From Phallusia fumigata (lineage: Eukaryota > Chordata > Ascidiacea > Phlebobranchia > Ascidiidae), in assembly GCA_008931825.1 (NCBI GenBank), contig QXVZ01005567.1, positions 23,506 to 87,505 of the forward strand: DNA of 64,000 nucleotides, written 5' to 3'. Positions 38,601 to 48,164 of this stretch are shown piece after piece; the stretch's first letter is position 1; the number at the start of each line of letters is the position of its first letter. Below the pieces are notes generated by a model. It had not been told where the DNA came from, made no database searches, and saw only the letters and a program-made list of their open reading frames with translations. The translations under genes were made by a program, and so were the position numbers.

Positions 38601-39184
38601 CGGCATTGAATGATTAATAGATCGTGCTTACCTTTCGCTTGGGGCTGCTCAAAGCCAAAATTGATACAAGGTGACATTTAATCGACACACAAAACCTGGG
38701 TTGTGGGTTAGGGCGCCTGTTTACCAACGTTAAACATAAGATGTCGCTGTTCAAAGCTGAAGCCACGTTCAATACAAGGAAAACACCGGATGGTTAAAAT
38801 GCTTTGTACCAGTTCTGCTTCTGACCGTTTTTTTCGTGATAATTTAATAGGTTTGTAGATAACACTAAAAGATTTTCCCTAAGCAAGATTTTGAAGAAAA
38901 TTTTGGTGAAAAAACTTTCCACAATACCAGAGTTTGTCTTTGAAAACTTTGTTGACTGGTTTTAAACAAAGCTACAAACAATTGAGATGAGAATCCTATA
39001 TTTTTGAATATTTTTGACAAAACATCTACATACATGGAAAGCACTTCTCTTGCACTTCGTCCTCTTAAATATAACACTAACCGGGTCTCAACAACTGTTT
39101 GCAATTTCGCAGATTTTGTGAGGTTTCGCAAATTACAGATTTGTCGAAAGTACATGTTTTAAAGATCATCTCTCTTTTGTGCAG
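35692..39184. other. Long gene-poor stretch
   Basis: About 3.5 kb between DPH3 and the first candidate FEX-A exon. Short open frames show no family resemblance. It contains a TATA-like TATAAAGAGG at 37291 and a possible donor CAAGAG|GTTAAG near 37495. I see no RNA gene. It is probably upstream regulatory DNA of DPH3 and FEX-A. Confidence 0.4.
37291..37297 (+). promoter_or_regulatory. TATA-like box, possible distal FEX-A promoter
   Basis: TGTATAAAGAGG shares its core with the TATA boxes at 40192 and 48108. A start about 30 bp downstream could yield a non-coding exon spliced to the acceptor at 39184. Speculative. Confidence 0.25.
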
Positions 39185-39418
39185 GCTGTTCACTCTCAAT
39201 ATTCACAGAATGGCAATCTGAAATGTAAACAAAAACCTTACAGTGTGGAAATCAAATTATCAAGCAACATGGCGTATGAGAACGCACACTATGTTTCTGA
39301 CATTCAACTCACATCATTTATTTCACGGAGTTCGAACCCGAGAACCGAACTTCCCGGAGAATGGAAAGGAGAAGCAGGAGGAACATCGACGGAGTTGGAG
39401 CGATCGCTGTCGCATTTT
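39185..39418 (+). CDS. Candidate alternative 5' coding exon of FEX-A
   Basis: A stretch bounded by a good acceptor (CTCTTTTGTGCAG) and a strong donor (CATTTT|GTAAGT). From the ATG at 39269 it encodes 50 codons (MAYENAHYVSDIQ... ending ERSLSHF) in phase 0. The next plausible plus-strand exon, 42807-42866, is open in phase 0 right through its own ATG, so joining the two adds 56 residues in frame to FEX-A. Against it, the exon also holds an earlier short ATG frame, and the alternative 40-kb promoter would bypass it. The residues match no domain I know. Confidence 0.45.
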
Positions 39419-39839
39419 GTAAGTATCTTTACGGGTTAAAGAGGCATTTATGAACGTCTTATAAATCGCCGTAATTCTGTTTTTACGAGCAGAAGGAGGG
39501 GGCGGGATCATTTTTAACGACTTTTGTGTGTTAAGATTTATCAGTAATTACACCAAATTTTTTTCGCATTTTCTAATACACCTTTTTTGCGTGAAAGGGT
39601 GATTGGTTTGTTGACCAAATTTTACCATTTGAGAAGAGGTCAATAAATATAGGTGTATAAATAACCGTAGTACAAGAACTCGCCACATTCCATTTGTCAA
39701 ATTGTAATGTGGTAAAATCCCTAAGAATTAAGCACTGCTCGATTGAGGTCTGAGATACCAGTAAAAACGCACGGTGCAATCATTGTTGTTTTAATCAAAT
39801 AAAACCAAATCTTTAGCGACAAACGTTCGATCTCGTCCG

Positions 39840-40180
39840 GTTCAAATGTCAATTCCGATGTCTCTCATTGCTGTGAGAAAGTGACTGATTATTCCACGGC
39901 CCGTTCGCCCCAAACAGCGGCTCCGGGGGGATGCCAAATTAATTTTCCGCCCTCGAGGTTTCTTCACGCCCCGATTCATCCAACGGGCAGCGTCGATTCC
40001 GATTCGTAACGGCCGAAATCGAAAGGCCACTAGGCTTGGTCATTTGCAGTTCCCAAGGGCACTCAACGACCGTCGCGAAACAAAACATGATAGATGTAAA
40101 TTAATCAACGAATTTGCTGCGCTATCAAGACAACGTCAGTCCCGTGGCCCACAGGAGATCAATCAATGAGCAATATCAGC
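39840..40180. promoter_or_regulatory. Candidate FEX-A promoter-proximal regulatory block
   Basis: A block richer in G+C than its surroundings, with homeodomain-like TTAATT/ATTAAT words (39936, 40101) and ATCAATCAAT (40158), ending just before a TATA box. No open frame of note. Regulatory role inferred from position and composition. Confidence 0.35.
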
Positions 40181-40191
40181 GCACAAATGTG

Positions 40192-40198
40192 TATAAAA
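40192..40198 (+). promoter_or_regulatory. TATA box of FEX-A (proximal promoter)
   Basis: GTGTATAAAAGAGG is a near-consensus TATA box. About 30 bp downstream begins a stretch with a CTG microsatellite (about 40338) that ends at a usable donor (AATAAG|GTGGGC, exon end 40451). This makes a plausible 5' UTR exon spliced to 42807. The FEX-B gene has the matching GTGTATAAAGAGG. Confidence 0.5.
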
Positions 40199-40221
40199 GA
40201 GGACCTTGGGGTGAAACAAAC

Positions 40222-40451
40222 CAGTTTTGACCTTTGGTTAGTTACTAAGCACTTCCTGCGTTTGTGCGAAAGTCACTGGATGTATTACGCATAGGGAAGT
40301 TTGATTTACTGCGATTCAGCACCTCGTGAACTGTATCTGCTGCTGCTGCTGCTGTTGTCGTCAGCTTAATGCAAGGTGCTAGTCACGTCGAGTGTTAAGT
40401 GATCTTGCAGAATTTGGAAGCTCATTCGGAAGAGACTTTGCTTAGAATAAG
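40222..40451 (+). other. Predicted non-coding first exon of FEX-A
   Basis: Bounded by the expected start about 30 bp after the TATA box and a GT donor at 40452. It holds a short CTG run, and its ATGs are followed quickly by stops. Joining to 42807 would put translation start at 42825. Confidence 0.35.
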
Positions 40452-42824
40452 GTGGGCTGATCTGTTAACTGCTATGTTTTAGAGTTGGTTGGTAAATTTG
40501 CCTGGAATACGAGTTTCCAAAATTGGAAACGACAATAACTAATTACTTTTAACTGGCTAAAGCGTTTAAGAAATTATGGTTGAAAGATTAACAGGGCCCA
40601 CAATCTTGTTCACATAAAAAGAGAAAATTCCGCATTAGAGCAGCGCACGGAATACAATTAAGTAGTTACCTGGGTCAGACTCGGGGGCGGACAAAAGCAG
40701 GTAGCGAGTTTTACTCTACCGTAGTTGTCGGCAGTTTGTTGATGGACCGACATGTCATTATGTTTGGTGCGTTCGACAGCAGGCTTCTATTACTTCCTGC
40801 ATCCGTGTTCGACTCGGACGAGTAAAACTTTAAAGGAGAACCGAGCGATTTTTTTAGTGACTTGGATTTACTTGTTTTAAAGGGGCTGTGATACGAAAGA
40901 GGACTTTTACACGGAAAATTTCAATCTTAAAACCAATATTTCTGTCTCAAAAGCGTTTTTGCCGTTTAGCGCAAAAAAACTGCGTTTTGACATATCTCCC
41001 TCTTTTTTCCGCGTTTTAACGTTTTTGCATTTCAGCGACAATTAACCCCGTTGACCTAAAGTGTAATCGGCCTAATACGTAGTACGACGTCCATAGCACG
41101 GTCATAATGGGGCACAATCGCCATTATATTTGCGTCATCCAAATATAGTATCTCGGAAGAATCGAACACGGTTTATTTGTCACCTTCAGTTTGCACTCCC
41201 TATCAAAGACGGGAAATCAATCGCTACGAAAATAAATTAAAAAAACCTTAGTGACGACGTGACGTTGACCCCTCGCTGTTGTGTATTGATCGAAGAACTC
41301 AGTCCCTTTAAGTTGCTGCGATGGTCGCAAAAACACATCAGATACCACTTTAGCGAGGAAGAGCAAAAAGTGCTTGGTGTGTTACATATATTTCGATTTG
41401 CTGTCATATTACTATGCGGATTCGTGAAATCTAATAGAGGCAACACAATATTTTAAACGGCGTTATTTAATTTTGCGGGGAAATGACCGCTTTGCCCATA
41501 GGGTACAAAATTTATTTGCATGGCGCACTTTTCAGCTTAAAATTGAATAGACAGAACTAAATAATTTTATTAACCATTAAAACATCTGAACAGATGGAAA
41601 ATAATCGTCGTAGTAAAGTTTGAAATATTTTTTCAAACGTTGCTTAATTTTCGTTGAAAAAAAATCCTTTTAGGCATTTCTATTTAACGCCAACCACCAT
41701 CAGGCATTTAATAACAATTTGTTTACTCAGTGCGTCACGTTTTCGTGGCGTCAGAGATAGCCCACGCAGATTAAGATCGTAACAATAGACGTACTATATT
41801 GGGATCAATTTTTCTGTAGTACAATCGTTTACCCATTTGCTGACCAGTTCTGGAAGGTGGCAAAATAAATTCGGTTGCGGCACAGAGGCGACGAGATAAA
41901 TTAATGGGCAGTCAATACCTTTGACAAACAATAAGCGTGGGTCATAAATTATTTGTTTGTAGTGATGACCAAGGCTGACCAAAACGGAAAATAGGATGAC
42001 CACAACTGGCGCTGTATGTTTGCATATGCCCTAGTATATAAGCGCATGTGGGAATTATTTAGTTAAATGCACACATTAGGTAGTTTTCTAGGGCGCTATA
42101 CGGAGTTAGCAAGCATGAAACCGTGTCTTGTGCTTTTAATGAGGAAATGTTGTTTGTAAATATGCAACTTTGGTGAATAAGCTTTTGTTTGTTTGATCTA
42201 AACTAACCTTTTCCCACAAAAAAACAACATATTATCCGGCACTAAACGCGAGTAGGGGCAGTCCCTTAAAGGTTCGTTCGAGATTGTCTTGACAAAATCC
42301 GAAATTTCGACTTTGTCCACTCCCACGATAACTACTCACAGGAATAACCATAATGTAGGTGACCAATTAACCACACGTGCACAACAGCGAAATGTCGCAA
42401 GGGAGAGTGCAAAGAAGTCTAGAAGGTAACCCAATGCGAATTTACGAGAAAATCCATTGGTCACGGATCGGAATCCGGGCTTTTGTCAGGCTTTAGGGCA
42501 ACAACATGCAGGGTCATGTATTTAGGCAGTCATGATGCGTGCCGAGAAAAAAAGTATATTTTTAGAATGTAGAAACCCAAAACAGTTTAACCATCGATTT
42601 TACCATTCCACAACCATCAATCTTCCAATTCCGATAAAAGCCGTATAATAGAAAATGTTCAACAAAACCAGGACAAAACCTCTCAAAACCATGATAACGC
42701 CCATATGGCAGGAAGACATCCCCCTTTCGCTTGCTATTTACATTTGACTGACTGAACAATGGGTTGTCGTGGCGTTGACATTGACCTCCATATGTTTCAT
42801 ACGCAGACGAACCAAGGGTTGGAG

Positions 42825-45529
42825 ATGGAAATAGGATCAAGCAGCTCCGGACAAGAGCCTGAGCCCGTAAGTAATCACATCTGTCCCTTGATGTATTTTT
42901 TTGTCTTGTGGAGATTTTGAATGGATGTCGCCCGGACGTTTCCAGCGATTTTATAATAAAATATCTAGTGTCCACAGAGATCTGCAAACCGTTTTAAATC
43001 CTATTCCATTCCTTGTTACTGCATTCAAAAATATATCGCATCACTTTGCTGGGGGTTCTTTATCACTAAACGTTACTAAACTTGCTTTTTTGTCAAGCAC
43101 AAAAAAGGTTTGTTTTAGGATCTAATTATTTGAACGCACTTCCAGATTAGATACTTTAGAATTTAAACGTCTGGGAGTAAAAATTCTGAATAGTCCCTTA
43201 CCACTGATGTGAAAGATCGGCTGGAAAAATAATGTGTTTATATGTGTATGGTTTCCATGGTTTGAAAATTAGTCATTACTAATTAAGTTTACGCAACAGA
43301 TATCACCGTCCATTTTGAATGGAAGTATACCAATTGTCGACCGTGCTAAATCAGTTTCTGTAGTTGACCAACAACTGCTTTTCATTAGACTTTACTGTGT
43401 CGTTTTTCTGTGCAGGAGAGCAGTGAAAACGGAAAAAACGGAGTTAAGAATGGGAAAGGCGTTCCCGAGGTTACCACACCCCCCACTACTTCACCACAAT
43501 CGGAAATCTGGTTTTATATTCAAATTGCGTAAGTGCCGGTATGATCTCTGTTTATCAAACGTAATGCCAAACCATGCGAGCATTAACGTACAACATAAAA
43601 ACTTGCCCCGCATGCCGTGGGAATCAAACCAACAAATACGGCAGTATCCCACGGGACAAAAAGGAAAGATAAAACACAATTGCAGCCCCGCCATAAATTG
43701 ATGTATTTAGGAAACGAAAGTGTCCTTACTAATTAAAAAGAGTTGCTAATTTAAAGGTTTTTCGCAATGTGCGGTTGTCTGGCTCGAATCGGGATCGACC
43801 GCTGTTTTGGAAATCTTGCAAAAATAGAAAACTCGGCGCAAATCGTTAATCAGTCGTTTTTCTCCAACATTTTCGGAAGCTTCGTTCTCGGTAAGTTGTT
43901 TGCCAATATTGGAAATATCTGGATAAGTAGCGTTGCTCTTACGTGCATTTGTGCAACTATTAGGGCCTTTAGTAGTCACTGGAAGTGTCCACTAGATGAC
44001 GCACAGATACTGCAAGTTACAAAAAAAGAGTTACAAAAACTGAAAAAAAATTTAACCAAACTTGATTTTAGCTTACTATTTCTATTTTGACCGACTGCAG
44101 CCTGAGAGTTTTAAATGTAAATTTAAGAAATCAATCCAATCCTATTTAGCACGACGCTTGATTGTGTGCAGGTGCTCTTAATGGTTCCCCAATGAGCAAA
44201 ACACGGCTGGCAGCTTTGTTGAAAGGTCTGACGACCGGATTTTGTGGTTCGTTCACAACGTGGTCCAAGTGGAACCAACAAATTAGTTTAACCCTAGTCG
44301 GGGAGACCCAAACGCCTGGAACGCAAATGCAGGTAATTGATTTCCGAACGTTTAATGGTTAAACTTAAATCTCAGCTGAAAGATTTGTACACAAGCGAAA
44401 GTATTGTAGTTTACAGTGATATTCAAACTTACTAAATTTAATAACTCCACTAACTGCATCCATATCGTAAAAGTAAAACCCAACCAATTCAAATCATGCG
44501 TCATGTATACTTTAGTGCTTGCTAAACTTGTTTCACGCATATTTATTTTACGTGGTTTAAACCTGGGACAATCCCGGGGACGAATCCCGATCAGGCTTGT
44601 TATGTGAGAATATGGGTCGATGACCTCATTCCATTCGAACGAACATTCGACCTTACGTTTATTACCCTTTTCACGGGGTTCGAACCCAGGACAACCCAGA
44701 GAACGAATCCCAATCAGGTTTTTATATGTCCTTATATAGGTCGAGCGCCTTCGTCCATTCGACCAAGCGATGGTCCAACGTTCTGTAAACTAACATCTTT
44801 AAACTCAATAATTTGTCACCAGGCGGTTGCCTAAATACGAAAAAGACACCACTTACAGGCTTACGGCAGAAGATCATCAAAGTTTCTCTCGTTCCAAATT
44901 TTTTGCCTTCTTTTCTCCAGGTTCTCTCGATCGCGTCATGGTTCATCGGTTTCTACACCTTCATAGGTTCGTATGCGGTCGGGACTGACTTCGGCAAAGA
45001 CGTTGGCAGACTTTTAGGCAAACACGTGCACAAGAAGGGCGACAAAATAGCCAACATCTGCGTCACTGTGCTGTTGCTACTAGCGACCGGCGGGTTTATC
45101 GCTGGGGTCGTTGTGGACCCGACAGTCAACAAGCAAATATGGTTGGCCGCCCTTTTTGCCCCATTCGGTGCCTGCCTGCGGGCCTGGCTCTCTCGTTTCA
45201 AGATTGAACGTTTTAAACTGCCTTTGGGTACGCTCATAGCAAACGTTCTGGGTGCTGTTTTGCTGGCTGGACTGCACGTCATTAATACAAGAGCAGTGCG
45301 TTGCACAACTGTTGGAACAAGCATATGTTGGCCGACTGTGGTAACTTACGGAGTTGGAACCGGGTTTTGCGCTTGTCTTACCACGATATCGACTTTTATG
45401 AGCGAGGTGTACAAGCTACGACCCGAACACCCGAGGTTCGCGTACTTTTACGTACTCCTTACCGTGATCACGTGTCAAGTGTTGACCGGGATCATAAACG
45501 GTATCAACCTGAACTATAATAGCTACTGA
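42825..45529 (+). CDS. FEX: Fluoride export channel, FEX/Fluc (CrcB) family, copy A
   Basis: Two-domain eukaryotic fluoride channel of the Fluc/CrcB family that lets fluoride leave the cell across the plasma membrane. Exons 42825-42866 (acceptor at 42807), 43416-43528, 43757-43890, 44172-44332 and 44921-45529 give 352 residues. The first Fluc repeat (about 52-150) carries MCGCLARIGIDR, NQSFFSNIFGSFVLG and TTGFCGSFTTWSKW. The second (about 165-350) carries APFGACLRAWLSRF, LPLGTLIANVLGAV and GTGFCACLTTISTFMSE. These are the GxxxR, N-xx-G and GFCGSxTT(F/W)S-type motifs lining the pore and central Na+ site, present in both halves as in yeast FEX1. A linker with DFGKDVGRLLGKHVHKKG joins the halves. 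The N-terminal 50 residues are hydrophilic and unlike copy B. The acceptor of exon 3 (TTAAAG) is weak but conserved in phase. Intron 4 holds a tandem duplication. Confidence 0.92.
44542..44767 (+). repeat. Tandem duplication with tRNA-like B boxes in FEX-A intron 4
   Basis: Two units of about 115 bp start TTTATTTTACGTGG and TTTATTACCCTTTTC, at 44542 and 44658. Both contain a GG(T)TTnnAACC(T)GGGACAA-like core, CGAATCCC-ATCAGG and a CCATTCGA end. The second has the B-box-like GGTTCGAACCC. They look like diverged copies of a tRNA-derived repeat fragment. Confidence 0.5.
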
Positions 45530-48107
45530 TGGTTTTCGCGCTTTTTTGTAATGGGCTTTAACATGCGTTGTAAAGTAGTGCATGGTTTGGCGAAGATTAA
45601 GTAAGACTGAGGTAAACCTGTTTAGGCTGTAAGCGCATTAGAAGTAAAAAAAGGTTCAAAATAACGCTGAATTAAGAAGGCTTTTAAAGCTAGATGAAAA
45701 ATGGCGTTGTTATGCTACTTTTACGTAATACAACGTAACATCTTTCTTTAATGACTGTTGGCTATTTCTTTACTGAATAGCCCAGCAATGTGTGTGGACA
45801 GACTACGAAGGTATATACTGTATTTGAAATTGTGTGATGATTTTGCTGTATTTGACTTTAATTTTACACTTGTGGTAACATATGCACTGCAAATGCGCTG
45901 TTCCATATTACGCACTCATATTTATTTTACATATCTATGTATCTTCACAACTTGTGTTTCTTCAACCGTTTACGTGACGAATCCTAATGCGGTGCGATTT
46001 TGTCTTGAAAAACATTGGCCGGGGTTCGAATCCCGGCTGGTATTATGTTTTTGTTTGTTGGCCGGCACTAGAACAATTTTTGGTACATTTTTTGTTTGGT
46101 GTTGCTTTAAGCGCGCCGCATTTCAGATTACCTCAAAACCTGCCAAAGTTGTTGTGTACATGATGCGCAGTGCTGCTTCACACGTTCTTTGCGTTCGTTT
46201 CAAACGGACAGATTCCGAATCCCTTTTCGTTGAACCCACCAAACTTTAAAAAAATTTTCAGGGGTAGCCTACCTTAATGTACAATTTAAAAAATGGGGGG
46301 AACCTTTTTCATCCCCCCCTGGCTACACTCCTGAACGAAACCCAAATTTGTAGTGTGTAACGTCATCACATGATTTTAGATATAAGGCTTGAAATGCGTT
46401 TTTTCTTAGGGTCTTAGTCTAACTACATTTTTCATTAAAAATTAACTGCTTTGTCTTAGAGACAGCCATAGTTTTGTACCGCAAACTTTTTTGTCAAGCG
46501 GAGTCTGCGTTTTGAAATTGTTTGACGAGCAATAAACTGTCCTGCACCACATTGTTTTGAAGTCAGTATGTTTCGTTTTTTTCGTCTTCACACAGAACGC
46601 CAAGATAGACAACAAAATCATCAGCGCATTGTGTGTAAATTAGGCATTAAATAAAAGCAAGCAGCTAATTTGTGCTGTATTAATTTGTTGCAACAAGGAA
46701 TACACTACGAAAAAATTCTTTGTGGCTTTCGGCAAACTCGTTTGATGTCGGTACTTCTTTTTGGAGTTTTAAATTATTTAGCCAAGGTATCTATGAATAT
46801 GTATTTAAACGAACAGCGATCAAAGCGGATAGCTACATTCTCACAGTCGTTCTATATCTTAAAAGCTTTGCAAAAGGCATCACGCGACAAGGCTTAAATG
46901 CATTACGCAATCACAACTTACCATATCAGCGAGGCAAGGCGAAAACCTAAGAAGAAAAGAAAAATATTTCTGCTACGCGGTCGCGCGACAAAGGACATCA
47001 AAGCAGTTATTTGCAGTCCTTTGTTCTTCAGCTTCTACACAAACTGCTCACGCCCGTGGTGTCCGATAGCCCAGGCGCCCATCGAATACCTGATTTCTTA
47101 CGGGGACTTTGAAGTGGTTAGCGACACGCGTCCCCTTGTAGTCTGTCGTGGGGGTGTGGGGTTGTTTATACAAGGGGCGTCAGAAACAGGTGGGGGCGGA
47201 GAAAAATATTTGGGGCCTTTCCATATATGTATCATTGTAATGTTACGGAAATATCCCCAAAAAGGCGTTGTTACTCTCTTTGCGCTGTGGTGAAGCCACG
47301 TTCGTAGCGAAGGTTTTTCATGTGTATAAACGAGTATATTTGTAAGTAGAATTTTAAAAAGGGACCTTCAAAAGATGTGGACTACCGCTGTTTGACATAC
47401 ACTCTGACGGTCGCTTTTACGGCAAACCAGCGTACTTCACTTAAATGAGCGTAATTTCTTTTTTTTTAAACTGAAACAATGTTTTGCCTGATAGTCCGGT
47501 AGTTATGTCTAAAATTACGGTACGCTAGTAAAAATTGTAATAAATTATTTTTGATATTTTGTGCCTGAGAACAAACTTTTTTTGATTAACAATATTTTTC
47601 AGCCGTGCACTCACTTTTATGACGTCATCCAGGTTAAAAGTAATTGTCCCTATTTTTAATCAGATGCGCGAAAACAGAGTTTCTAATGACATCATAACAT
47701 AAACCATACAAAGCAAAGCAATTTTATACATCGCATCGCAAATTTTCAGTTTTTATTTTTCAACAAATCGATAGAAGAGGTTCGACATAGCCCATCTTAA
47801 CGAAACATTAAAACAAACAGTGAATTATTCAACATAGAAAACTACCCGATTACCGGAGCAGACAGTTTGTTTTGTGAGAAGCCAAAGGCAAATACAAAGG
47901 CCAGTGATGGGTAAGTTTTTTCAGGCCTGTGAAAGGTGCACAAAACCTACAAAAGAAAACTCTGACGAGGATTTGTCGTGATGAGAGAGATACAAGGATA
48001 GGGAGGAGGAGCATAAGGAGGAGGAACGAAAGATAAGGGAATTGAAACAGTGGATTGAGAGAAAAACTTCAAGCAGTGACGTGGAATTTTTTGGGAGCTG
48101 GTTGGTG
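45530..48107. other. Spacer between FEX-A and FEX-B
   Basis: About 2.6 kb. Open frames of 163 codons (45758-46249) and 131 codons (46898-47293) show no recognisable domain or splice support, and I leave them out as chance frames. A B-box-like GGTTCGAATCC at about 46024 lacks an A box. A CRE-like TGACGTCA lies near 47621. No gene supported. Confidence 0.4.
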
Positions 48108-48114
48108 TATAAAG
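48108..48114 (+). promoter_or_regulatory. TATA box of FEX-B
   Basis: GTGTATAAAGAGG, almost identical to the FEX-A box. Transcription starting about 30 bp downstream (near 48135-48140) would exclude the in-frame ATG at 48123 and make 48165 the first start codon, with a very short leader. Confidence 0.5.
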
Positions 48115-48164
48115 AGGATGAGATGATTAAATTATTGCCCAGTTTCGCGTGGAAAACCGTCGTC

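Noticed and set aside
46013-46040. Possible tRNA gene at GGTTCGAATCC
   Set aside because: A B box is present, but no A box at the right distance and no acceptor stem.
45758-46249. 163-codon plus-strand open frame between the FEX genes
   Set aside because: Cys/Phe/Tyr-rich reading with no domain and no splice or promoter support; it passes through a tRNA-B-box-like repeat relic.
46898-47293. 131-codon plus-strand open frame
   Set aside because: No similarity to any family, runs through G-rich simple sequence, and no start or splice context.
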